Of a stretch of DNA of 64,000 bases, positions 28,501 through 36,937 are shown piece by piece; the stretch's first letter is position 1; each line of letters opens with the position of its first letter. Source of the stretch: JADLHS01 sp039806955 (GTDB taxonomy: Bacteria > Verrucomicrobiota > Verrucomicrobiia > Limisphaerales > JADLHS01); contig JBDHQI010000011.1 of NCBI GenBank assembly GCA_039806955.1, positions 1 to 64,000 on the forward strand, read 5' to 3'. A program made the position numbers and the translations under genes. The notes beneath the pieces are model-generated. The model saw nothing but the letters and a program-made list of their open reading frames with translations, made no database searches and was not told the origin of the DNA.

Positions 28501-28918
28501 CGGAGACGCGCCAGCCGGTCGCAGACTGTTTCGTCATAAAATTGAGGCGTCTTGCATTCGCTGTCACACCGTCAACGGCGAAGGTGGCGTGGCCGGGCCG
28601 GACTTATCGGGAATTGGTTCGCGCGCGGATCGCCGCTATTTGCTCGAATCTATCATTCTGCCCAATGCAAAAATTACCGACGGGTTTGAAAACGTCCAAG
28701 GGGTGCTGAAAGGCGGAGCCACTTACGCCGGAGTATTGAAGCGGGAAACGGATGACAGCATCGAAATTTTGTCGCCGGAGGACGGACTTGAAACTATCAA
28801 GAAGTCCGCGATTGAAACTCGCCAGAACGGCATGTCCGGTATGCCGGATAATTTGCGCGAGGTGTTGACGAAGCGCGAAATCCGCGATTTGGTGGAATAC
28901 CTGGCCGGGCTGAAATAA
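25559..28918 (+). CDS. PVC-type membrane-bound dehydrogenase with HEAT repeats and C-terminal cytochrome c
   Basis: A protein of about 1119 residues. The hydrophobic N-terminus (start at 25559, or 25583 as MRLFKF) is a signal or anchor. Residues about 45-450 form the PVC dehydrogenase beta-propeller, with FALPAGFRCELVASEPLLANP and the Ca-type loops DSNGDGKLD and DSDGDGVAD. Residues about 470-960 hold HEAT-like helical repeats (VRREAQFALVAH, VRYFAAHTLSKIG, VRQAAVVALRRK). The C-terminal PVC haem domain has CIRCH at 999-1003 (Cys999, Cys1002, His1003). This three-part architecture is typical of Planctomycetes and Verrucomicrobia and is thought to oxidise sugars or alcohols with electron transfer to haem. 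The substrate is unknown. No strong ribosome-binding site is visible at any start. Confidence 0.88.
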   Translation: MRLAFFRIMRLFKFIGGCFLIFKFTALTWTVAQQTSTPSAAAKASPAELAMKGFALPAGFRCELVASEPLLANPVAFSIDERGRFFVAETFRFKAGVPDIRGRMDWLDTELASRSVAERIAYTRRIEPDNTAWWTNNDDRVVLLWDSNGDGKLDQSRDFATGFNHLEDGLGSGVLARHGDVYYANIPHLWRLRDSDGDGVADQRESLSYGYGVRYGFLGHDLHGLQLGPDGRLYFSIGDRGASVTLPNGKVVENTESGGVFRCDLDGGNLELFYTGLRNPQELVFDDYGNLWTVDNNSDASDPARVVYVVQGGDSGWRNGWQFIKYPLPRSSWISERLCFEAFPGRAAYALPPVSDKVGNGPSGLTFDPGVGLPERWRQHFFVCNFSGSPTPISGILAFTVQSQGAGFRLGEVERFWWNFLPTDVDFGYDGALYACDWITGWEGTGKGRIYRVFEPEARQEALARQTQQLFTEGFEQRSNGELQKLLAHPDRRVRREAQFALVAHRATAELADVAAHHELLLARLHAIWGLRQLARNGQAVEWKPLLEDAVAEVRAQALKMVGDAKLNHYRPEAVRLLADPEIRVRYFAAHTLSKIGLAKDFTVVQTMLQRSETDPWLRHAGSLALEHCGSDSELAALEQNPSLQVRQAAVVALRRKASPLVQAFLTDADPSVVAEAARAINDLPIVEALPALAALSDARPALAQLPSGPEAAPTPRDAILRRVINANFRLGSIASAQRLARLAAAPDFPTTLRSEALTLLANWEKPDGKDYITGLWRPLTSRPALASEGISDRLLAVLPAAPDAAFKIKLFALAGANRWRNFEPAAWQQWRSETDETELRLAALQFLDDIAAPDYPAELKVALASNVEAIRLAALKAYAQLDRHERSLEGFKQRLEAGSRAEQQTAYAILGDWHGEEVDQLLTAQLERLAQDKIESAVALDLVEAAAKHPAANVQTALARFQHTREQHPVVEQFEDCLVGGDAPAGRRLFRHKIEASCIRCHTVNGEGGVAGPDLSGIGSRADRRYLLESIILPNAKITDGFENVQGVLKGGATYAGVLKRETDDSIEILSPEDGLETIKKSAIETRQNGMSGMPDNLREVLTKREIRDLVEYLAGLK

Positions 28919-28926
28919 CCGGACTA

Positions 28927-28960
28927 AAGAAAAACGCGGCGGAAGGTGAATCCGCCGCGT
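28927..28960 (-). terminator. Terminator for the sphA-like gene
   Basis: A ten-base-pair perfect stem (28934-28943 with 28951-28960) and a seven-base loop. On the minus strand it is followed by a T-rich tract (the complement of 28927-28934). It lies between two convergent genes and would stop transcription coming from the outer-membrane gene at 28984-29874. On the plus strand the T tract is missing. Confidence 0.85.
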
Positions 28961-28983
28961 GAGTTAAAACTGCCGCGCTTCGT

Positions 28984-29874
28984 TTAGAACAACTTCGTCA
29001 GCGTGAGCGTGAACAACCGGCCTTCGGGGCGTTCCACGGCGCCAAACTCATAAGCGTAACGTAAGGAGACGAACAGCTTGGCGTCCGGCCAGAAGGCGTT
29101 GATTTCCGGGCCGACACCAAACTTGCGATCGCGTTTGTTGGTCGCGGTCGCTCCGGAGTCCTTGGTGGTTTGTTGTTGATAGTAACCGATCAACCCCAGG
29201 TCCAGCCCCTGATTTACGCTTTTGCTGAAACCGGCTTCCAAGGTGTAAACCTGTCCGGGTTTGATATGCGTATTTTGCTGGCGATGGGCGAACTCATACC
29301 GATTCAGCAACGAAAGCGCCCAGGTTTTATCCTGATCCAGATACCAGGTGCCGCCGAAGGTCAGCATGTGCGACCAGAACCCTTTGGCGATGACATCGGG
29401 CTTGTTTAATTCGAAGTCGCCACTCGGCGCCCAGATGGCATAGCCCGCCGCCAGATCAAATTGCTGGAAATGCCAGGACAACAGCAGCGGCTCAATTTGA
29501 AGGTCGCCCAGACCAAAGTCACTGTCGGAGGCTCCGCCGAGTTTCCAGTTCAACTGGCCGAAGGGCACGATGACATCCATGCCGTAGTTCGCGCCCAGGA
29601 TTTCCAGATCGGTCATCCAGATCAGACGCGGCGCATTGACGTAAGCCGCAATGTGCATGTCCACCGGCACGTCCTTAAACTTGTCCGCAGTGTAAAACAT
29701 GCTGTAGTCACGGAAATACACGCCGGGCGGCGGCAACGATGCAGCCTTGATGCCTTCCGCACCGGCCGGATAGTGTCCGGCCACCACGGGTTGGGCCAAC
29801 GCTGTGGAAATCCCGCTGAACAGGGCAATACTGCCGAGCGCGAGACAACTGGGGATTAGTTTGGATTTTATCAT
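28984..29874 (-). CDS. SphA / MetA-pathway-like outer-membrane protein
   Basis: A 296-residue protein with a signal peptide (ending ALAQ, about residue 28) and alternating hydrophobic beta strands ending in a C-terminal Phe, as expected for an outer-membrane barrel. GHYPAGAEGIKAASLPPPGVYFRDY (about 33-57) is typical of the SphA/phenol MetA-like family. These proteins are linked in other bacteria to uptake of phenols or hydrophobic compounds. It begins 15 bases after the trpB2 stop on the same strand, so the two may share a transcript, although no functional link is known. A terminator follows. Confidence 0.8.
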   Translation of the reverse strand: MIKSKLIPSCLALGSIALFSGISTALAQPVVAGHYPAGAEGIKAASLPPPGVYFRDYSMFYTADKFKDVPVDMHIAAYVNAPRLIWMTDLEILGANYGMDVIVPFGQLNWKLGGASDSDFGLGDLQIEPLLLSWHFQQFDLAAGYAIWAPSGDFELNKPDVIAKGFWSHMLTFGGTWYLDQDKTWALSLLNRYEFAHRQQNTHIKPGQVYTLEAGFSKSVNQGLDLGLIGYYQQQTTKDSGATATNKRDRKFGVGPEINAFWPDAKLFVSLRYAYEFGAVERPEGRLFTLTLTKLF

Positions 29875-29889
29875 GATTTTGATGTGAGG

Positions 29890-31197
29890 TTAAACGTCCT
29901 GGAGTTTGCCACCGAAATAACTCTCATACGCGGTCAGATCCAGCAGGCCGTGTCCGGAAAGATTGAACAACAGGACCTTCTTTTGGCCGGCCTCGCGACA
30001 GCGTTGCGCTTCCTGCACCACGGCCGCGATGGCGTGCGAAGATTCCGGGGCAGGAACGATGCCTTCATTGCGGGCGAACAGAACGGCCGCCTCGAATGCT
30101 TTGGTCTGGTGATGCGCTTCGGCCTCAATCAGCCCCAGATGCAGGGCGTGGCTGACCATGGGGGACATGCCGTGATAACGCAAACCACCCGCGTGAATGG
30201 GCGGCGGCATGAATTTATGTCCCAGCGTGTACATCTTCAGCAACGGCGTTGTTTCCGCCGTGTCGCCGAAATCATAACGCAACTCGCCTTTGGTCAAAGT
30301 CGGGCAGGCAGATGGTTCGACGCCGACAATCCGATATTTTTTGCCTTCCTTAATTTTTTTGTGAAGGAACGGGAAAACGAGGCCGGCAAAATTACTGCCA
30401 CCGCCGCAACACCCGAAGATCGCGTCTGGTTCCTCCCCGGCCATTTCCATTTGCTTGATGCTTTCCTGACCGATGACCGATTGGTGCAGACAGACGTGGT
30501 TCAGCACGCTGCCCAGAGAGTATTTGGTATGCGGATGCTTGACCGTGTCCTCGATGGCTTCGCTGATGGCAATGCCGAGACTGCCCGGGCAATTCGGATC
30601 TTCAGTCAGCAACTTGCGCCCATATTCGGTTTGGTTGCTCGGACTGGGATGCACTGTCGCGCCCCAGGTCTGCATCAACATGCGCCGATACGGCTTCGTA
30701 TCATGGCTGATCCTGACCATGTAAACATTACAGTCGAGACCGAAGAAACTGCAGGCCAACGCGAGGGACGAACCCCATTGGCCCGCACCCGTCTCGGTTG
30801 CTAATCGTTTGGTGCCGGCTTCCTTGTTGAAAAATGCCTGCGGGACGGAAGTATTGACCTTGTGACTGCCCGCCGGACTGGCGCCTTCGTATTTATAATA
30901 AATATGCGCGGGAGTTTGTAGCGCGCGCTCCAACCGAACGGCGCGCAACAGCGGCGTTGGCCGCCAGAGCGCATAGATTTCCCGGACGGGTTTCGGGATT
31001 TCCACCCAGCGCTCACCAGAGATTTCCTGCTCGATCAAATTGCGCGGAAAGATGGCTTCCAGCGCGTCGGGCGGCATCGGCTCTTTCGTGCCGGGATGCA
31101 GCGGTGGCGGCAACGGCTCGGGAAAATCCGCGTTGAGGTTATACCATGCGGACGGAATGTCCGCTTGCGTCAGGGCGAAGTTTGTTGTTTGGCTCAT
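29890..31197 (-). CDS. trpB2: TrpB2-type tryptophan synthase beta chain
   Basis: A 435-residue PLP enzyme. The PLP lysine lies in GASPAGSHKVNTSV (about residues 103-116), phosphate binding is GCCGGGSNFAG (about 256-266) and SGHGLLDL is near the C-terminus. The extra N-terminal region (LPPPLHPGTKEPMPPDALEAIFP) is diagnostic for TrpB2 rather than TrpB1. TrpB2 enzymes make tryptophan from indole and serine and bind TrpA weakly or not at all. As the only beta chain in the window it may serve trpA at 22.7 kb, but a trpB1 elsewhere cannot be excluded. It lies downstream of pheT and upstream of the sphA-like gene. Confidence 0.9.
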   Translation of the reverse strand: MSQTTNFALTQADIPSAWYNLNADFPEPLPPPLHPGTKEPMPPDALEAIFPRNLIEQEISGERWVEIPKPVREIYALWRPTPLLRAVRLERALQTPAHIYYKYEGASPAGSHKVNTSVPQAFFNKEAGTKRLATETGAGQWGSSLALACSFFGLDCNVYMVRISHDTKPYRRMLMQTWGATVHPSPSNQTEYGRKLLTEDPNCPGSLGIAISEAIEDTVKHPHTKYSLGSVLNHVCLHQSVIGQESIKQMEMAGEEPDAIFGCCGGGSNFAGLVFPFLHKKIKEGKKYRIVGVEPSACPTLTKGELRYDFGDTAETTPLLKMYTLGHKFMPPPIHAGGLRYHGMSPMVSHALHLGLIEAEAHHQTKAFEAAVLFARNEGIVPAPESSHAIAAVVQEAQRCREAGQKKVLLFNLSGHGLLDLTAYESYFGGKLQDV

Positions 31198-31291
31198 AAG
31201 TGTTCTTTGTAAAGTTTGCCTGAATGATCAGCATCATGCATCTCGCTGGATGCACCAAGAGTAATTAGAAGCCGTCGCGCAAGGCAACCCT

Positions 31292-33733
31292 TTATCGCAG
31301 TTCCGCGGACAAATTTGTCTTGAGCGCAGTCAACACTTTTTCGTGTGCGGTGTTGACTTCCACGTCGGTCAGGGTTTTGTCGTTGCTTCGATACGTCAGT
31401 GCGTAGGCCACGCTTTTGCGCCCCTCGGGAACGTTCTTGCCGCGGAAGACATCAAACAATTCGACCGTTTCCAAGTGAGCCGCCTTCGCGCGCTTGACGG
31501 TTTGTAAAATCTCGTCGTGCGTCACGGCTTCCGGGAGGAACATTGCCACGTCACGGCGGCTGGCTGGATATTGCGGCAACGCTTTGAATGATTTGGCGGG
31601 ATTTCGTCGCGCAAGCAATTGATCCAAATTCAATTCCGCCAGCAACACCGTATTTCGCAAATCATATTGTCGGGCCAGAACCGGAGACAACACGCCCAAT
31701 TCGCCCAACGGCAATTTCCCCCCGAGCGTGATGGTGGCCGACTCAAGGAATAGATTCGTGGCGGCCTCACGCCGAGTGAAAACGACGCCGCGCAGGCCGA
31801 GCTGTTCGAGCAATTCCTCCACCAAACCTTTCAGATCAGTGGCGTCCAGCGTCGCGTCGCGTTCGGTGCCGCTCCAAAAGTTGGCCGCGCGCCGGCCCGT
31901 TAGTGCCAGGGCGATTCGGCGCTCTTCGCGTATGGCGTGGTCGCGCTTGAAAAAGACCCGTCCAATTTCGAACAACTTCACCTCGTGGTTCTGGCGGGCC
32001 ACGTTGTGTCGCAACGAGTGCAGCAATCCGGGCAACAAACTCGGGCGCAACACATCCATGTCGGAACTGAGCGGGTTGGCCAGCGCAACGATCGCGTCCG
32101 CCGGCACGTCGCGCACTTCCGCCCGCGCAATCAACGTTTGGCCCTGCGCTTCGTCGAGGCCGAGGCCGGTGAGCAGTCGCCGCGCCTCGCTGATCTGGTC
32201 GTGGATGGAATCAAACGTGTTCGTGCCAATGGCGCCACGTGGGGGGGTGGCGGGTGTTTTTTCCAGGCCATGCAGACGCTCAATCTCCTCAATCAAATCC
32301 GTTTCGCGCTTGATATCCACGCGCCAGCTTGGCCCCGTGAACGCGGCCGCGTGTTCGCTCTGATTGCTCACGGTGAATCCCAGTTTGCTCAGAAATTCGA
32401 TTTGTTGCGCGGCGGGAATCGTGATGCCCAACAGCGCGTTCGTGCGAGTGAATCGCAAGGGGACCGGCGCTGGGACCGGCGTTTGCGCTCGAACCTCAAC
32501 TACGCCCTCGGCTAATTGTCCCCCCGCCGTTTCTAAGATCAGTTGCGCTGCGCGCTGACTGGCCCAATCGCAGATGTTTTCGTCCGCGCCGCGTTCGAAG
32601 CGGTAGCTGGACTCGCTGCGTAACCCCAGTTGTTTGCCGGTGTGGCGGATTTGTGTCGGCGTGAAGTACGCGCTTTCCAGCAGAACATCCACCGTCCGAT
32701 CGTTGATCTCGGTATTCGCACCACCCATGATGCCCGCGAGTGCGATTCCTTTCTGTTCGTCGGCAATGAGCAGCATTGCCTCGGTGAGCGTGTGTTCCTG
32801 ATCGTCGAGCGTTTGGAATTTTTCATTTGCACTTGCGCGACGCACGACAATGGTTGGCTGGCCGTCGCCGTTTTTGGCAATTAAATGGTAATCGAAAGCG
32901 TGCAGCGGTTGACCGGTTTCCAGCATGACGTAATTCGTCACGTCCACCACGTTGCTGATGCTGCGCAGGCCGATGCGTTCCAATGCGTTTCTCAGCCAGT
33001 CCGGGCTGGGGCCGATTTTCACGCCTTTAATGACCCGTGCCGTATAACGTGGACAAGCATCCGGGCTTTCGACCCGCACGCGCACCAGGGACGCGGCCGT
33101 CGGCGTCGTCGTGCCTGGTACCGCATCGGGAAGCTGGACCGTTGGTAGTTTTAATTGGGTTCCGACAACGGCGGCGATTTCCCGTGCGATGCCGATGATG
33201 CTATTGAGATCCGGCCGATTGGGCGTGATTTCCAAATCGAACACCACGTCGCCGCTACTGCGTCCGAGATATTCATCGAATGATTGTCCGACCACAGCAT
33301 CCGGGCGCAAGATCAACAAACCTTCGGCGTCATCGGCCAAACCGAGTTCTTGTGACGAACACATCATGCCTTGAGATTCTACCCCACGAATTTTTCCGAC
33401 CTTGATGTGGTGCGGCGTCTTTTCGCCGAGTTTCAAGGGCAGGGAAGCGCCAGGCAGGATGAGCGGAACTTTATCGCCTGCCTTGAAATTTTGCGCGCCG
33501 CAAACGATCTGGCGCTCACCCGTGCCGTCGTTGACGCGACAGAGGGAGAGTTTGTCCGCGTTGGGATGCTTCTCGCGCGTGATGACTTGGGCGACCACCA
33601 CGCCGTCGAAAGAGCCGGAGAGCTTTTGAACCCCTTCCACCTCTAATCCGAGCATCGTAAGCTGTTCGACGGTTGTTTCGATGGACCAGTTGAAATCAAC
33701 GTATTGCTTGAGCCAATTAAGCGTAACTTTCAT
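31292..33733 (-). CDS. pheT: Phenylalanyl-tRNA synthetase beta subunit
   Basis: A full-length 813-residue PheT. It starts MKVTLNWLKQYVDF (ATG at 33733; ten extra upstream residues are not homologous). Visible domains are the tRNA-binding EMAP-like domain (about 40-150, VVAQVITREKHPNADKLSLCRV), B3/B4 editing domain (about 210-390), B5 (about 400-475), the core catalytic-like fold and the C-terminal anticodon-binding FDX-ACB domain (about 720-810, SRRDVAMFLPEAVTHDEI). It needs PheS for activity, and pheS is not adjacent: upstream sequence is non-coding and then an unrelated gene. A separated pheS/pheT arrangement is known in several phyla. Confidence 0.95.
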   Translation of the reverse strand: MKVTLNWLKQYVDFNWSIETTVEQLTMLGLEVEGVQKLSGSFDGVVVAQVITREKHPNADKLSLCRVNDGTGERQIVCGAQNFKAGDKVPLILPGASLPLKLGEKTPHHIKVGKIRGVESQGMMCSSQELGLADDAEGLLILRPDAVVGQSFDEYLGRSSGDVVFDLEITPNRPDLNSIIGIAREIAAVVGTQLKLPTVQLPDAVPGTTTPTAASLVRVRVESPDACPRYTARVIKGVKIGPSPDWLRNALERIGLRSISNVVDVTNYVMLETGQPLHAFDYHLIAKNGDGQPTIVVRRASANEKFQTLDDQEHTLTEAMLLIADEQKGIALAGIMGGANTEINDRTVDVLLESAYFTPTQIRHTGKQLGLRSESSYRFERGADENICDWASQRAAQLILETAGGQLAEGVVEVRAQTPVPAPVPLRFTRTNALLGITIPAAQQIEFLSKLGFTVSNQSEHAAAFTGPSWRVDIKRETDLIEEIERLHGLEKTPATPPRGAIGTNTFDSIHDQISEARRLLTGLGLDEAQGQTLIARAEVRDVPADAIVALANPLSSDMDVLRPSLLPGLLHSLRHNVARQNHEVKLFEIGRVFFKRDHAIREERRIALALTGRRAANFWSGTERDATLDATDLKGLVEELLEQLGLRGVVFTRREAATNLFLESATITLGGKLPLGELGVLSPVLARQYDLRNTVLLAELNLDQLLARRNPAKSFKALPQYPASRRDVAMFLPEAVTHDEILQTVKRAKAAHLETVELFDVFRGKNVPEGRKSVAYALTYRSNDKTLTDVEVNTAHEKVLTALKTNLSAELR

Positions 33734-33947
33734 CGTGCGCGAAAAATGCCTCGAAACAAACACCCTGTCGTTCCGAGAACGGGCAGAATATCAGTCGCCA
33801 ACGGCCAGAGCCAATCAATTCAATCCGAGCAGACCGTCAGCGAATCTGGGCTGCACGCGGGGCGGGTTGTCTGCCGAGGCGCGATGAGTAACCGGACGTC
33901 CGCACGTCCGCACTCTTCGGGAATCAGCCGGAACGAAGCTGACGCGG

Positions 33948-34859
33948 TTATTTGAACGCCGTGGTAACCGGGCGACCCCAGAAAGATTCAGGCAGTGGAA
34001 TTTTCATCAACCAGAGGGCGGTGGCCGCCGAGTCGCAGGTGGATACTGCAGCGGTGATGGTAAAATCTTTTTTGACCCCTTTGCCCCAAACCACCCACGG
34101 AATCGTTACATCTTCCGGTGCAGTGCTGCCGTGTGAGCCGACCGTTTTGCCCTCCTTATTTTGGGCATCATGACTTCCGTGATCCGCGGTTAAGATAAAA
34201 ACACTTTGATCCAAAACGCCCGCAGCCTTCACCGCGTCACGAATCATTCCCAGTGCGGCATCGCAGTCTTTCAAAGCCTTGATCTTCTCCGGTGAATAAG
34301 CGCCGGTCGCGTGACCAACGGAGTCCGGATCCCGGAAATGGATGAAGCACACATTAGGCATGACCTGATCAAAATTGGCGACGAACGCCTGGGCGACGGC
34401 GTACGCATCGTCGGTTGGTTGCGGCCAGACGAATTTATCCACTGAGCCGGGCAGGTCGAGATGCTTGAATTTTTCCTTACCGACAAACATGGCGGTTTTC
34501 AGCCCTCGCGCCTTGGCCAGGCTGAAAATTGTTGGGACCGTGACCAGTCCGTTCTTGGGATCGTAACCGTTCCAAGTAACCTGGTGTTTTTGAATCCCCA
34601 CGCCGGTCAGCATTGAAGTATGCGAAGGCAGGGTGATGCTTGGCACGATTGTGTACGCTTCCCAAGTGTGAGCGCCCTCGGTGACCATTTGGTGGATCGT
34701 CGGCAGATCGGTTCGCTTTAGCAGGGCAGGATTGCCTTGATCAAAGCTGACAATAAAGACGTGTTTAACAGCGGGTGGTTTTGCGGCGAAAGCGACCTCA
34801 ACACCGGTGGCGAAAACAAAGACGACCAACAGACGGATTAGATTTTTTCCTAAAAACAT
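33948..34859 (-). CDS. Secreted type I phosphodiesterase / alkaline phosphatase superfamily protein
   Basis: About 303 residues from ATG 34859 (a longer start at 34895 adds 12). Signal peptide MFLGKNLIRLLVVFVFATGVEVAFA. The metal-binding pattern of the superfamily is present: VFIVSFDQGNP, the nucleophile region TIVPSITLPSHTSMLTG with Thr/Ser, HFRDPDSVGHATG, then LTADHGSHD and a final His region near GSHGST. It hydrolyses phosphodiesters or phosphomonoesters in the periplasm. The nucleotide pyrophosphatase-like family is about 400 residues, so this is a compact member. Confidence 0.85.
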   Translation of the reverse strand: MFLGKNLIRLLVVFVFATGVEVAFAAKPPAVKHVFIVSFDQGNPALLKRTDLPTIHQMVTEGAHTWEAYTIVPSITLPSHTSMLTGVGIQKHQVTWNGYDPKNGLVTVPTIFSLAKARGLKTAMFVGKEKFKHLDLPGSVDKFVWPQPTDDAYAVAQAFVANFDQVMPNVCFIHFRDPDSVGHATGAYSPEKIKALKDCDAALGMIRDAVKAAGVLDQSVFILTADHGSHDAQNKEGKTVGSHGSTAPEDVTIPWVVWGKGVKKDFTITAAVSTCDSAATALWLMKIPLPESFWGRPVTTAFK

Positions 34860-35137
34860 TGCGATTATTGACGGTTTAATGCGGCGATTATTCACTTCAG
34901 AATTCTTTATTCCTCGTAATTTTTACAAATGATTGCCTCCACTCAGTGAAGACTTCCTACTTGAAATACCTTACGTTCACGGTGCGAGTCAAAGTCAATC
35001 GTTGCCGAATCCACTCATGGATTCGCCCGCATTTTCTCTTCGTTAGTTTCGTTGGTGGCCGACGAGTATTCATGATGAATCGCAAATCACACCGTTTCCG
35101 ATTGGTTTTCTGAGCAGACTTTTGTTTAACTGGCGAC

Positions 35138-35800
35138 ATGCGAGTTCGGCAGGCACGATTGCAGCGACACACGAAAGAGACCCGGATCAGAGTTCAACTC
35201 AAGTTGGATGGTTCGGGCAAGGCTTTCATCCGAACGGGAATTCCATTCTTTGATCACATGCTGACGCTCTTTGCGAAACATGCGGTGGTTGATCTTAAAC
35301 TACGCTGTCAGGGCGACTTGGAAGTAGATGCGCATCACACCGTCGAAGATTGCGGCATCGCTTTGGGGCAGGCAATTTTACAGGCTTTGGGGGATAAGAA
35401 AGGGATCCGTCGCTACGGAGCGGGTTTTCATCCCAAGAACCCTTTTACCGGCGAAGCGTACGTGCCGATGGATGAATGTCTGGCTCGTTGCGTCATAGAT
35501 TTTAGTGGCCGACCACATCTGGTTTGGCGTGGTTTGGAGGGACGCGCCTATAAGCGACTGACCCGGACGGAACGCCAGCAAGACACGTCCAGCGCGTTTC
35601 GCTTTGGTTTAGCCAGGGAATTTTTTCAAGGTTTTACCAATGAAGCGCGGTGTAATCTGCATTTGGAATTGCTTTACGGCGAAGAACCGCATCATATCGT
35701 CGAAGCCCTCTTCAAGGCGTTTGCCAAGGCGGTAGATGCCGCCTGCCAGCGGGACCCGCGCATTGACGGCCAAATTCCCAGCACGAAAGGCCGGCTTTGA
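35138..35800 (+). CDS. hisB: Imidazoleglycerol-phosphate dehydratase
   Basis: A 220-residue dehydratase for the sixth step of histidine synthesis. Both manganese-binding motifs are visible: FFDHMLTLFAKHA and DAHHTVEDCGIALG in the first half, then PHLVWR and PHHIVEALFKAFAKA in the second. Length is that of the monofunctional enzyme without the histidinol phosphatase domain. No other his gene lies nearby. An ECF sigma gene begins 37 bases downstream. Confidence 0.93.
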   Translation: MRVRQARLQRHTKETRIRVQLKLDGSGKAFIRTGIPFFDHMLTLFAKHAVVDLKLRCQGDLEVDAHHTVEDCGIALGQAILQALGDKKGIRRYGAGFHPKNPFTGEAYVPMDECLARCVIDFSGRPHLVWRGLEGRAYKRLTRTERQQDTSSAFRFGLAREFFQGFTNEARCNLHLELLYGEEPHHIVEALFKAFAKAVDAACQRDPRIDGQIPSTKGRL

Positions 35801-35837
35801 AGTCACTGAATAAACCCACAATCAATCCGTCGAATTG

Positions 35838-36431
35838 ATGGCTGATTTAGATCATTCCGCTACTTCAGACGAGGCTTTGGTTCGTTCCGCGCGGAACGGC
35901 GACATGGCCGCCTTTGAAGAGTTGGTGGCGCGGCATCGGGATAAGATTTATGCGCGAGCCTACACAATGATGCGGAATGAGGATGAGGCGATTGATCTTT
36001 CTCAAGAGGCGTGGGTGAAGGGGTGGCAGCGGCTGGTCCAGTTTCAAGGCGAATCCAGCTTCACCACCTGGATGACGCGAATTGTCATCAATCTTTGCCT
36101 GGATCAGCTCCGAAAGCGGAAACGTCAACGAACAGAGTCCATCGAGGCGATGGATGAAGAATCCGGAGGAGTGGAGCGACAGATGCCGATCGTCATGATC
36201 AATCCGACAGCAGGATTGGAGCGCGAGGATTTACGGGTTCGGATAGATGAAGCGCTGGGCAAATTGACGGAAGCACACCGGACGGTGCTTGTTTTGCACG
36301 AATTCGAACAGATGGAGTATAAAAACATCGCCAAGATGATGAATTGCTCGATCGGAACGGTAATGTCGCGTTTGTTTTATGCGCGTCGAAAAATGGCAGC
36401 ATTATTGCAGGACTTAAAGCAGGTTGATTAG
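35838..36431 (+). CDS. ECF-type RNA polymerase sigma factor
   Basis: A 197-residue sigma-70 family ECF factor. Region 2 shows FEELVARHRDKIYARAYTMMRNEDEAIDLSQEAWVKGW, and FTTWMTRIVINLCLDQLRKRKR binds the -10 element. Region 4 carries LTEAHRTVLVLHEFEQMEYKNIAKMM and the helix-turn-helix IGTVMSRLFYARRKM. The ATG at 35838 follows an in-frame TTG. The anti-sigma-like gene starts five bases after the stop, so the pair is translationally linked. The signal sensed is unknown. Confidence 0.92.
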   Translation: MADLDHSATSDEALVRSARNGDMAAFEELVARHRDKIYARAYTMMRNEDEAIDLSQEAWVKGWQRLVQFQGESSFTTWMTRIVINLCLDQLRKRKRQRTESIEAMDEESGGVERQMPIVMINPTAGLEREDLRVRIDEALGKLTEAHRTVLVLHEFEQMEYKNIAKMMNCSIGTVMSRLFYARRKMAALLQDLKQVD

Positions 36432-36436
36432 AAGTG

Positions 36437-36937
36437 ATGAAAAAAGAGTTACAGTTGAAGTTGCAGGCTTACTTGGATGGCGAACTGCCAGTGGGTGAAT
36501 GTCAGAGCCTCCGCGATTTGCTGGCGAAAGACCGGCAAGCGCGCGAACTTCTCACTGAACTTTCGCAAACCCGGGATTTGATTGTCGCGCACGAAGCAGC
36601 GATCAAACTACCCGAGACGCGGGAATTTTACTGGGCCAAGATCGAGCGGGCGATCGCGCCGGAGCCGAAGCTGCAGAGGCGACGTGCCGCCGGTTCATCC
36701 ATTCTGGCCTGGTGGCGACGATTGTTGGTGTCCGCCGGGGCGGCAGCAGTCGTGGCCATTGCGGTCTTGCTCAGTTGGTCGCACGCCACGGGAGATGCAG
36801 ATGCCATTACGATTTCAGATGGATCGGCTTCGTTCACGTATCACAATTACGCCACCGCTACGACGCTGGTTTGGTTTGACTATGGCTCAGGAAACGACTT
36901 TCCCAACGACAGTGGAAACACTACCTTGATTCCCTAG
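36437..36937 (+). CDS. Anti-sigma factor-like single-pass membrane protein
   Basis: A 166-residue protein with an N-terminal helical anti-sigma domain (1-80, LQAYLDGELPVGECQSLRDLL), a basic linker, one transmembrane helix (about 93-111, LVSAGAAAVVAIAVLLSW) and a short external tail rich in Ser/Thr/Asp/Asn. The HxxxCxxC zinc motif of ZAS anti-sigma factors is missing; only one Cys is present (about residue 22). Position directly after the ECF gene supports the role. The first ATG is at 36437, three bases after an in-frame GTG. Confidence 0.78.
   Translation: MKKELQLKLQAYLDGELPVGECQSLRDLLAKDRQARELLTELSQTRDLIVAHEAAIKLPETREFYWAKIERAIAPEPKLQRRRAAGSSILAWWRRLLVSAGAAAVVAIAVLLSWSHATGDADAITISDGSASFTYHNYATATTLVWFDYGSGNDFPNDSGNTTLIP

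Noticed and set aside
32233..32240. A seven-G tract in pheT as a frameshift
   Set aside because: The PheT frame continues with correct homology through the tract.
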